From contig JAKSZP010006605.1 of the NCBI GenBank assembly GCA_022478985.1, positions 1 to 64,000 on the forward strand: 64,000 nucleotides of DNA, in the 5' to 3' direction. Source of the DNA: Massospora cicadina (lineage: Eukaryota > Entomophthoromycota > Entomophthoromycetes > Entomophthorales > Entomophthoraceae). Position numbers and translations under genes: made by a program. Under the pieces are notes generated by a model. The model was not told the DNA's origin and searched no databases. It was given only the letters and a program-made list of their open reading frames with translations. Within the stretch, counting starts at the first letter, position 1. Each line of letters opens with the position of its first letter. Positions 13,563 through 23,761 of the stretch are shown one piece after another.

Positions 13563-14321
13563 TGTCAGAGATTTGCCCTCCCAGCTTAAAGATAAGAATG
13601 TTGTGGGTCAAAATCAGCCAAAAAGGGTAAATTTCAGACATTTACAAGTCTGCAATAATGAAAAGTATGATTTAAATAATAATAACAATTTTATTGGCCA
13701 AAAGACCCTGGCCAGTTTTTGGTGGAACCCCACAAATTGGTGTAACACAATTTTGAATACTTCATGGGCAATTAACAACAGATCTAGCAGTCAGATTACT
13801 CCAACCGCGCGGTGGACCCTGGGGCGTCCATTGGATGGTACTCCCCCAGCCATGACCAGGTCCATTCAAGCACCTATGCGGGGACCACCCCCTTTTATAG
13901 GCTTGGCAGGGGTCCCCCAAGGTGCAATAAGTTTATCAAATGGGGATTGGCTAAAATTTATAAAATTTATTAGCTCACGGGTACGTCTTTCCCAATAATA
14001 ATTCCCCATCCATCATTCAGCCAAAGTGAAGGAAGTTTTCTGATATTTAGTAGTTACACTCCCATATTTTCTAATTTGAACCAGTCTTATCTATTCCAAA
14101 TCTAAAATTGAATTTCCCTTGACCCTCAATACAGTTTAAATACTGAAGAGTCCAATATTGATTGGGTTCATCTCTTTTCCCCCATGGGACTAAATAAAGC
14201 TTTATAAAAATTCAACTTTTTTAGTTTCACAGTTTATTATTATTAGTGGTTACAATACCCTTTTGTTATAGTTTAGATTAAAAATAGCACCAGTGAGCTC
14301 AAAAGATCCTAAAACCCAACA
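13563..14321 (+). repeat. 5' LTR of Gypsy element family B
   Basis: 759 bp beginning TGTCAGAG and ending CCCAACA. It matches the 3' LTR at 19501-21122 once the nested insertion there is removed. The element is flanked by a near-perfect 5-bp duplication: aattg at 13558-13562 and aactg at 21123-21127. Confidence 0.9.
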
Positions 14322-14341
14322 AGTGGTGCTTACTACAGGGG
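14322..14341 (+). promoter_or_regulatory. Primer-binding-like site of family B
   Basis: AGTGGTGCTTACTACAGGGG lies directly after the LTR. TGG two bases in would pair with a tRNA CCA end. The same 20-mer with one or two changes follows the LTRs of element 2 and family D. Confidence 0.6.
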
Positions 14342-14383
14342 TAGTACACCACAATAAATTACCAAAATTGGAGGGTGTTGGGT

Positions 14384-15679
14384 GAATAACCTTTGCAAAC
14401 TCCCCTCTGCTGTTAAATCCCTGCTTGTTGACCTTGAACAACAATTATCAAGCGCTTTACAAAGACTTAAAAAGCTTAAACAACGCGCACATAATTGTCC
14501 CTTGAAGGATAAGTTTACCCCTGGTAAGGATAGTATTTCTTTGTTTTTATACGTTTATGAAGCAGCCATGGAAGGGGCGACTGACCACCAGAAGGTTAAT
14601 AACATCCTTTCTCGTTTAAGTCGCTAGGCCAAGAACTGATGGTTCCTTATATGGCTACACTATACATCTGGGCTGAGGTTAAAGAAGCTCTTATAGCGGA
14701 ATTTGGATCCAAACAGAGTTTAACTAGGGAAAAACAGGCTTTTATGTGCTTTTAGTATGTTTGAAGGTGAATGGATCACTGCCATTGCTAAGCGATTCTA
14801 TTTTGCTGCTCAGAGGTTGTCAGCATTTAACATGCTAAACATGGATGATGCCATCGCAGTTATGTTTTCTGGGTTAGCTTTCCAACCTTCTTTAGCTCAG
14901 CATATCAATTCCCTAAATTGAACTTTAAAAAACTTCCATGACATAAAAAAGCCTAAAATGTTGCTAATTTGTATACCTGCGCAATAACCATTGAAGCTGT
15001 GATGAACCCCCAGGTTTGGACTATTGAGGAGTGCTCAATTGAAGCCCCAATGTAGGAAGCTATGTTGACTCCTATGCATATTACTACTCTGAGCCCAGAA
15101 CTGGCGATGCAGCTCACACCTATTCCTTTGCCCAGCTAACCTGAGGTTCTCAAACCAGTAAATCAGAGTGGATCATTATCAATGGGACAACGCTCCCAGC
15201 CCTCACTGTGCCACCACAATCAGCTTGAGCATCTAAAAAACCTCTTCAAGCGGTTCAAAAGACTTCTTCTAAGACTAAACCACTTTATCAGGTGACATTC
15301 AACCCCACCAACAATGGGTTTAAGGAACAGTTTGGCAAAGCGAAAACACCTTTTTCCTTTAGGCTCACAGCCACTGATAAACCCAAAGCTGGCAGAGTTA
15401 AAGCATCCACCTCTATGTTGCTATCTCCTCCAGCCAACTCTAATACAAATCCTTTAGTTATGAGGAAACCCAAACTTCTCCCTTTGGTGACAGTTGCTCC
15501 CAACAACCATGGGCTCAACGAGAAGGCTTCTCAAGCTAAGCTGCCTGCTTGTCTTAGAATCATCGCTGCGGATGGGCCCACAGCTACTAAATTTATGGCC
15601 TCCACCTCCGACTGTTCTTATAGCTTGCACCAAATGTATTTGGACAACCCTTCAGATGACGATTCTGAAGGGGGTTAAT
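14384..15679 (+). pseudogene. Gag of Gypsy family B, broken
   Basis: Starts just inside the 5' LTR with MNNLCKLPSAVKSLLVDLEQ and continues, after stops and shifts, through a capsid-like stretch (AKRFYFAAQRLSAFNMLNMDDA) near 14790-14860. It ends in a proline-, lysine- and serine-rich tail with an acidic end (NPSDDDSEGG) at 15292-15679. No CCHC zinc knuckle is visible. The capsid-like stretch resembles the family D Gag near 32.8 kb. Several stops mean the protein cannot be made as one piece. Confidence 0.65.
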
Positions 15680-16019
15680 AGGACGTTGTCTATTATATTC
15701 TAGGAGCCCCTGTTAAAATAGGTATACCTTATTGGCTGAATCCTGAAGGGGTGGATAAATCCCTGATCCTTCAAGATAGCTACCTTAATCAAGTGTTGGG
15801 GTGCATAGAGATTATTAATACCTCTAGCGATGCTGACCAAGTTATTGCTTCGCTTATCTGACCAATTCATCATGTTACTACCCTTAAAAGTCTATTTAAT
15901 ATAACTATCCCAAAACAGCTAAAAAGCTTGCCTCTACTCTCCATTTTGAGTAAGTATTAACTCTCCCCCTAACTTTGGTGGGACCATAACTAAGGCAGAG
16001 AACAATATTCAAAAATTCA

Positions 16020-19000
16020 GAGTTAGGGCTATCTTGGACACTGGATATTCTGTGAACGTTCTCTCTTCCAAGCTGATCAAGAAGATTAATCTGGCTCCTG
16101 ATCTTGAATGTATGCAGGAGTTTGGAACAGCGGGTCCCAACAACTCCCATGCTAATGGAGCCTACTCTACCTTGCCTATTCAGATTAAAAAGTCATATTG
16201 TCAGCTCCCGCTGTGACCTTGAATAATAACGCTTATGGTATACTTATTGGCACACAGCATATGATTGAGTATGACGGTATAATCAACATTAAACAGGGTT
16301 ACCTCTCTCTTCTCAGTTATGAAGTTTATCTACTCTTCACCAATTAGGAACCTCATAAAAAGGAATACCCCTGCTTAGTTGAATACCCATACTCTGCGTT
16401 AACTTTATCCTACATGACCTCTGGACACAACACAAAAATGTTGACCAAATTGGTGTATGCTTCAGAGGAAATAGTAATCAAGGCTGGTGAACAACGGGTG
16501 GTCATTACCAATACTACTCTACAGATCCCCCGAGCCTGTCTGCTGCACATAACAAGCATTTTTGGAGTAATCTCTTTAGAACCCTGGTATTGCCAGGTAT
16601 ACTAGACTCTGCCTATCAACGACCCATTAATATCCTATCGAAGAACATTACTAATAAGCCCATTATTGTCAAAAAACATCAAGAGATAGGGAAATGTCTG
16701 CTATTTCCATTAATGAGGTTAATAGTTCCACTTTATTGGGTCATTGTTGGATATGAGTTGCTCACTGACCAGATGGTGTGTACTCTTCCTAACGTCCACA
16801 TTTCATATGACCTAAACCTGGATGAGCTTAAACAAGTTCATTCTATACTGGATACATATAGTGATATTTTCTCCCAGACTGACAAGGATTATGGGCATAT
16901 GAAGGGGTGGAGTCACTAAATTGATGTTGGTGATGCCCAGCCTATTTGGTCTAAACCTTACCATAAGTCCAAGGTTGAAGAGCAACAAATGAGGGTTGAA
17001 CTCATGCAGCTATTAGACGCTGAGTTATTAGTGCCATCTCAAAGCCCTTGGGCGTCTCCTCTCTTGCTGATCAAAAATAAAAATGGAGGTCATTGGGTAG
17101 TGATGGGCTACCATAATTAAATAACCTCACTAAAAAAGACAGCTATCCTATCCCCCAAATAGATGATTTCCTTGTACAAATCTCTAGCACAAAGTACTTC
17201 TCAGCCATGAACTTGGCCAGAGGATATTGAAAAGTGGATCTCTCCCCCCAAGGTCTGGAGAAATGCCTCTTATTTGCAGTAAAGGCAAATTTCAGCCTAC
17301 TTGCTTACCCCAAGGGCTGTGCAATGTGCCGGCATCCTTCCAACGTGCAATGGATCACATTCTGCGGGACCTCAAGCTAAGATGTGTGATTTTCTATCTT
17401 GATGACATCACCATCTTTTCTTCAACTTTCACCAATCATCTCACGCATTTAAAAGAAATCTTTCAACGCCTGCGGGCTTCTAATATCAAGTTGAACCTGT
17501 CAAAATGCTCCTTCTTCCAAAAATAGCTAGATTTTCTTGGACATGTTATCTACCAAGAAGGGATCCAGTTTTTACTGACAAGGTCAAAGCTATCTCTAAA
17601 ATGCCTGCCCCTACAAACCTCCAGGACATTCAGGAATTTCTGGGTATGATGGGGTATCACCATCAGTTCATCCCCAAGTTCGCCCAGCTCAGTGAGCCTC
17701 TCATTTGACTATTGGCTAAAAACACCTTTTTATTGGGGCACAGAACAAGCAGCCTCTATTGAAACGCTGAAGCAACTGCTACAACAACGTTCTATCCTAT
17801 GGCACCCATATTATAATAAACCATTTATCTTATTTACTGACATCTTGGACTTCACCGTTGGGGCCACCTTAGCTAAACTGGATGAAAATGGTATAGATCA
17901 TCCTATATTCTTTCTCAGTAAGATGCTATTAAAGGCGGAACGCAACTACAGCGTCACAGAGAAGGAGTGCTTTTCTGTTTTGTTAGCTGTAAAACATTAC
18001 CATACTTACTTGTATGGCACTACTTTAACTGTGGTTATGGACTACGCTTCCCTGAAATGGTTACAGAAAATGAAGCATCCTACTGGGTGGTTAGCATGAT
18101 GGGCTTTAAAGCTCCAGCATTATGGCATGAAGGTTAGACACCGTGCTGGAACCTGTCACATGAATGTTGATGGGTTAACTTATCTGTCCATTCTGCAAAA
18201 TAATAATAGTAAGGTGGAGAGGTTACATGATCTCTTAATGACCCCCAATGACTGGGAGGATGAGGATGAGCCTTTCCAGAAGATGTTAGCCCTGAACTCC
18301 CACAACACCAATGTGGAGAACAGGAAGTTGTATAAGCAGGTGGGGGCAAAGTGGCTGCCTTGTTTACAGCCTTTGGAACGTGTACCTGTTATTATGGAGG
18401 CTCACTCTACCCTAGGTCATGGGGGAGTGAAAAACCCCATGAGTGGATTAGGGAGCGGTATTATTGGGAAGGAATCATGGAATCTATTGTTAAGCCTTGG
18501 ATGCCAGCCTCATGTGTAAGAAGCAATACAGTTTTAAGACCAAATACCAATATCAACCCACTACCCCTCAACAACAATTACACACCATCAGTTTAGACTT
18601 AATAGGTTCCCTCCCACAGACTATCAGTGGGCCTAATTTATCTTAGGTTGCATTGACCACTTTACTAAGTGGGTTGAAGCCGTGGCTCTCCCTGCCCAAA
18701 CAGCCAAGGCCACCGCAACGTTTCTACCATAAAATATTTTCACTCGCCATGGTAGCCCCTTTTTTAGCGCTAGTGGTGCCCAATCCAAAGGGGGAGCTTC
18801 CACGCATCCTTGCCATGGTTATCCCCAAGTACTACTCTGCGATAATGGTAAGAACTTTACCTCCAGAGTAGTCAAGATCCTGGCTAAGTCTATGGGGACC
18901 CAAAAACTCTTCTTGGCCCCATATAATCACTCTACCAAGTGAACTGAATAGAGAATAATGGCACCTTGGTTTCAGTCCAGCATAGAAATGGCCTCCTCTG

Positions 19001-19490
19001 ATTCACTTTACTGGAATCAATACCTACTCTTTGATCTTATGGCATACCAGATTAGTTATCTCTTGATTTTATAAAATGTCTTCATTCCATGTTCTGTATG
19101 GGCGAGAACCAGGGATACCCGCCCTTTTGGTTAAAGTGGTTTTATTTTCTAATGTTGAGGAACCTGAAAAGGCCAAGAGAAGATTGTCTCAATGTATCAT
19201 TCAGCTTCAATTTAAGGCTATGACAAACAGCTAAAACGGTTACAAAAGAGGGAAAAGCGACCAATGAGTTCTAGGCTCCCCTACCTTCCTTCAAAGTTTC
19301 TGATTTGGTTCTGTACTACCATAACCGTATCACAGCCAGAAGTGGCAATCTTGGGTAAATTTGAGAGGGCCCCTTTACTGTCACCTACAAGAGAGATGAT
19401 AATTATCTATAAAATCTTTGGCTACCAGTATTACCATAAACAGAGTACGTGGCCGCTTCCTAAAGCCCTACTCTTTCCCCGATATCTTTG
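16020..19490 (+). pseudogene. Pol of Gypsy family B, broken (PR-RT-RH-IN)
   Basis: The order is standard for Ty3/Gypsy. Protease has an intact catalytic DTG (ILDTGYSVNVLSSKL, about 16030-16080). A protease-RT linker follows, then RT from about 16920 with LLVPSQSPWASPLLLIK, LPQGLCNVPASFQRAM and an intact YLDD near 17395-17410. RNase H is at about 17800-18090 (LFTDILDF). Integrase has an N-terminal His pair (AHSTLGHGG near 18390-18425), a first aspartate (SLDLIGSLP near 18591), and a second (LLCDNGKNFTS near 18835). The C-terminal part is degraded. It carries relatively few stops, and the integrase is interrupted by a 50-bp LINE fragment. A polypurine tract (gaggagggtga) ends at 19500. Confidence 0.9.
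18760..18809 (-). mobile_element. 50-bp LINE 3'-end insertion in integrase
   Basis: Read on the minus strand it ends GGGCACCACTAGCGCTAAAA, preceded by CCCCCTTTGGATT, which also aligns to the LINE just upstream of its tail (CCACCTTGGTTTGGGATC). It is flanked by imperfect 16-17-bp copies of cgccatggttatcccc (18744-18759 and 18810-18826). Reading across only one flank copy gives an uninterrupted integrase frame, so the insertion is younger than the element. Confidence 0.75.
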
Positions 19491-19500
19491 AGGAGGGTGA

Positions 19501-21122
19501 TGTCAGACATTTGCCCTCCAAGATTGAAGATAAGAATGTCGTGGGTCAAAATCAGCCAAAAAAGGGAAATGTGTAAGGAGAGTGTCTATAACTCTCCTGT
19601 TCCCAGCGTGGTAGTGCACAGTGCACAAGGCCAATACAAGAGAACTAGTCGTTAGTGCCAAAGTCATTAGAGACCAGCAGAGGGTGCTGGAGCAATAACA
19701 GCCTAGGCATAGAAAGGCAAGTTTTATGATAAAAACCCCATTAAAAGCGATGTGGTGCACATATAAAAAGGGGCTAAGTGACCCAGGTTGGAGGGAACCT
19801 GGGTGAACAAATGGTGCATGAGTTGAGAGCTGCAAGGTACTTGCAATGGCAAGGGTAATGGAGTGCGAGACCTCCTTGAAGAGGTTTATGCACAGGAACG
19901 TTTGGAATATCATAAAATTGTAAAATAAGTAACCATGGAAAAAGGTTTATTTGTGAAGTCAACCAACAAGGAATGTTGGTCAGGGAAAACGTATTTAAGC
20001 TTGGAGGGGGAATATTGGATGTACTGCAGCGGGCCCAAGCACTGACCCACCAATAGGGCAATGCTTCCATCAAAATTGGTGAAATAAACCAAAAATGACT
20101 TTATTCAAGTGATCAATTGAAGTTGGATTTGACCCAAACGGGTTGTTTTGTAAATGGAATGGGTTTCAAAACACCATTTCTAAACAAACCTAATCAAAGC
20201 ATCTGCATTAATTTGGTACTCCATCCGTTTTAATGCCCAGACCAACATAAGGGGCTGGGCACTTGGCACACCACTAGTACCAACCTTGGCACATTTTGCC
20301 CTTATCCAGCATTGGTCTAGGGTGTGCCTCAGGTCAGGGAGGGCCTTGAGCTTCACCTTCTGGGCCTCCTGGCGCCCAGCCTTATCTTTGGTGTTGGTCC
20401 CCATTATGAGATCATGTACACATGACAAAATGTCAGACATTTAAAGTCTGCAATAATGATAAGTTTGATTCAAATAATAATGACGATTTTAATTAACTAA
20501 AAGACTTGGCTGATTCTTGGTAGATCCCTGAAAGTTGGGGTAACACAATTTTGAATACTTTACAGGCAATTAACACCAGATCTAGTAGTCAGATTACTCT
20601 GGCTGCATGGTGGACCCTGGGGCATCCATCAGATGGTACTCCCCCATCCATGACCAGGTCCATTCAAGCACCTATATGGGAACAACCCCTTTTATAAGCT
20701 TGGCAGAGGTCCCCCAAGGTGCAATAATTTTATAAAATGGGGATTGGCTAAAATCTATCAAAATCATTACCCCACATGTATGTCTTGCCCATTAATAATT
20801 CCCCATCCATTGTTCAGCCAAAGTGAAGTGAGTTTTCTGTGCATCAATAGGGTACATTCCCATATTTCCTGATTTGGAACAGTCTAAGCTGTTCCTAATT
20901 TATCATTGAATTTCCCTCAACCCTTGATACAGTTTAAATACTAAATGGTCAGATATTGGTAGTTTTCATTCCTTATCCCCCACAAGACTAAATTAAAACT
21001 TTAAAGACTTCAACTCCTTAATTTTATAGTTTTTTAATCATCTTTAGTGGTTACAATTCCCCATTTGTTGGAGTCTAGGTTAAAATAGCACCAGCAAGCT
21101 CAAAAGATCCTAAAATTCAATA
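19501..21122 (+). repeat. 3' LTR of family B, split by a solo LTR
   Basis: The two pieces, 19501-19571 and 20433-21122, together give about 761 bp and align with the 5' LTR at 13563-14321. It begins TGTCAGAC directly after a polypurine tract and ends at ttcaata, followed by the target-site copy aactg. Confidence 0.88.
19572..20427 (-). mobile_element. Solo LTR, family A, nested in the family B 3' LTR
   Basis: 856 bp. On the plus strand it begins TGTAAGGAGAGT and ends ACATGACA. It is flanked by a perfect 5-bp duplication aaatg at 19567-19571 and 20428-20432. It belongs to the same family as the LTRs at 37692 and 42777. It is therefore younger than element B. Confidence 0.93.
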
Positions 21123-21127
21123 AACTG

Positions 21128-22015
21128 TAATAAGTTGAATGTGCTTTTGTTTGGTATAATTTCTGAATATTGGAATAACAGGTTGATTTTGACTCTTCCT
21201 CTCTCCACACTATATTATTAATGATGGTTATCTGTACCAACGTTATACTGGACGTTGCTTTGGGTGATAACACATATGAAATGGTAGTTCAGTCTTATTT
21301 TTATCAGCATGTTCCATGACAGTTTAGCATGAACTACCAGGAAATATGTCACTATGTTTGATACCAAATTTCAGAGGAGTCAACAACAGATTTAGCAAGA
21401 CAATCTGTGATAAATAGTACCTTTGGCATATAATCATACTCAGAAAGCAACAGATTGGTAGCTGAGAATGTAGTTCTGTACATATATCAATATTGATGGC
21501 TATTTATTTATAGGTTTGGTAGATAAATGATGAATCATGATTATAGTCACACATGAGCTAATCCTTGAGAATTAAAATATTCTGTACATATAACTATATA
21601 TTAAAATAATTTTTGTTTATCTTGCAGTTATCTTTTTTGGAAAATAACTAATAAAGTATAGGATATCTTAACTTTTAATGGAGCCACTGTACCATAGGAT
21701 AAATTTATGCAACATGTTAGTTTATCTGATATCCTACCATATCTTTTAATAGAAAATAAAACAAGTGCATTGACCTTAGGTTAGACACATAACTTTTTAG
21801 CCGTATGCTGGTTAAAAACCCCATCCAGGTGGTATCAGGATTCACCCACACTAGAGTAACCACCATTTGTGTCATACAAGTAAAACTGCACTTCTTTACT
21901 CCTTTTTCTTATAAGCCCAGCTTAATTTATAAAAGGTTTATGCTTAGAGAAGAAAATCACACAACTGATTAACGTTGTGATGGATGCTAAATAGGCTAAC
22001 TAGTTTAGGATAGTA
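21128..22015. other. No gene seen
   Basis: AT-rich, non-coding. A minus-strand stretch near 21350-21480 is open for about 35 codons but has no recognisable motif. Confidence 0.4.
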
Positions 22016-22032
22016 ATATATACATCATAGTA

Positions 22033-22050
22033 CCATCTAGTACTAAAAAA
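22033..22050 (+). mobile_element. 18-bp LINE 3'-end insertion with 17-bp target duplication
   Basis: The insert ccatctagtactaaaaaa is flanked by two perfect copies of atatatacatcatagta at 22016-22032 and 22051-22067. It is the only one of the set in plus orientation. Confidence 0.85.
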
Positions 22051-22158
22051 ATATATACATCATAGTATGACACTAGATAGCAGTTTCTACTCCCCGCCTG
22101 GTCGGAGTTTTTTTATTTTGATTTATAGTTCCGTTCAATTCGTTCGTTTGGTTCTTTT

Positions 22159-22217
22159 GCTTTTTGCTTATCGGTAATGTCCGTCCCCTGGTTGGCGTAC
22201 CTCAAATAAATTTAAAA
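22159..22217 (+). repeat. SINE 3'-tail fragment
   Basis: The end of this stretch (CGGTAATGTCCGTCCCCTGG, then TTGGCGTACCTCAAATAAAT) matches the tail of the SINE at 22483-22758. No tRNA-like head or clear target duplication is present, so it is a truncated or worn copy. Confidence 0.5.
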
Positions 22218-22482
22218 TTTAAACTGACACTAAATAAAACTTCATACTATACTAGATCTATAGCAGAGGATGTTAAGGGCTGCTAGATTATTAATGATTA
22301 ATAACTATAGCCTGCTGCCCCTAAACTTAATAGATACAGGTTCCTTGTTCATGTTGGTTAAACTTATATAAACTTAAACCATCATTTTAAAGTACTAAAG
22401 TACTAAATCATATCTAGTTACTCTGATATAAAAATATAATTCCAATAAAATATAATTTATAAACCTTCAATATTAGCTTCTT

Positions 22483-22758
22483 GGGAGGATACCCCAGTGG
22501 TAGAGTATGGACCCTCTACCACTGCCTCCCAAGTTCGATCCCAGTAATGGACTTTGGGTAGGGGACAATTTTGACTGTGTTGGTTTTATGCACCAATGCC
22601 CTGAACTGAGATAGCGAATAGCAAAGGTGGTCCATGGAGTTCCTGGCTTATCATATGTCACGCATGGAGGTTTTCCAGGTTTTATCCTCCTTTCCTATTT
22701 TTTTCACTTCCCTAATCGGTGCAGTATTGTCCCCAGGTTGGCCCACCTCAAATAAAAT
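22483..22758 (+). mobile_element. tRNA-derived SINE, family 1, with perfect 17-bp target duplication
   Basis: 276 bp flanked by perfect copies of ttcaatattagcttctt at 22466-22482 and 22759-22775. The head has an RNA polymerase III A box (TACCCCAGTGG) and, about 31 bases on, a B box (AGTTCGATCCC), spaced as in a tRNA. The middle part is unrelated to tRNA. The tail ends GGTTGGCCCACCTCAAATA and runs into A-rich sequence. The perfect duplication suggests a fairly recent insertion. It is not a tRNA gene: the acceptor and anticodon arms do not form. Confidence 0.88.
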
Positions 22759-22949
22759 TTCAATATTAGCTTCTTATCTGACCTAATAACCCTGTAAACT
22801 CAGGAAAGGGGAAATCAGTTTCAGGATCAATGAACTCAATAAAATATGCTGGTGGGTTATTAGTATACCATAGGACTAAAATATGACTAATTGGATAGAC
22901 AAATAAAGATTATTAGAAGGTACCTAGATTAATTATATCTATGATTTAA

Positions 22950-23084
22950 AGGGTGGTTAGCCTGGCAGGGATTCCTGCTTCCACTCAGTATATGTTTTGT
23001 TCATATGTTCAAAACCTGTACTGGCTACAAAAATATCTCGGTATAGTATATTTGTCCTAAGGTCAATCCACCTCGATTACTTTT
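22950..23084 (+). mobile_element. tRNA-derived SINE, family 2, with perfect 17-bp target duplication
   Basis: 135 bp flanked by perfect copies of ttatatctatgatttaa at 22933-22949 and 23085-23101. The head begins GGGTGGTTAGCCTGGCAGGG (A box) with a B-box-like ATGTTCAAAACC. The tail reads ATTTGTCCTAAGGTCAATCC then ACCTCGATTA, a mutated form of the tail also seen in family 1. Confidence 0.85.
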
Positions 23085-23430
23085 TTATATCTATGATTTA
23101 ATATCTATATTTGCTTGGAAACAAAGTGATTCAAAAAAATTTGAAAAGATTTGAATGATATGCATTGGTAATATATAGTAATTGGGGTTTAAAATTTCTA
23201 ACTTGTAGAATAAGCTGAATACTTGCTATTTATAGGATAAAAGTTTGAGGCCAATAAACTTAAGTGAAAAATAAGTTTAATCAATATATATAAAGGTGTA
23301 TTGATCATGATCAACTTTTTCTAAAAGTATTCAGCTTTATCCTGAATACCCTTTAGCATAATTCTATCACCATATCCACTGTGGTAATTTATATTTAAAT
23401 TATACGATTGGATATAAATAAATAAATTAT

Positions 23431-23554
23431 TTGAGGTGGGTCAACCTTGGGACAAATATACCATACTGAGAATATTTTCTAGCCAGTACAGGTTTTGAAC
23501 TCAAACCTGCACTAGGGGTGGAAGTATTTTACCCACTCAGCTAACCACCCTTTA
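23431..23554 (-). mobile_element. tRNA-derived SINE, family 2, minus orientation
   Basis: On the minus strand it begins GGGTGGTTAGCTGAGTGGG, with A box TTAGCTGAGTGGG, and has B box AGTTCAAAACC about 30 bases later. It ends GGTTGACCCACCTCAAATAA. Near-identical flanks of about 23 bp (23408-23430 and 23555-23577, ttgga..aataaat..) form the target duplication. It is the best-preserved family 2 copy here and lies about 200 bp upstream of the kinase gene. Confidence 0.86.
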
Positions 23555-23761
23555 TTGGAAATAAATAAGTAATTTATATTTTTTTGATCGAGGTAGTGTT
23601 TGAGGCATCAAATGCCAGGTAGGATAGCTTGGCGCGCAGTCAAGCTTGATCCGCTCACCAACTTTATAAGCTACGCTCAGTACCTATACATATAATACAG
23701 ATAGGGCCAGATTTTGGTATAAAGCTTTAGACCTTGGAAACCAATTCCAACCCTATTTGCA

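Noticed and set aside
22483..22560. A tRNA gene
   Set aside because: A and B boxes are present, but acceptor and anticodon stems do not form, and perfect 17-bp flank repeats with a long unrelated body show a SINE.
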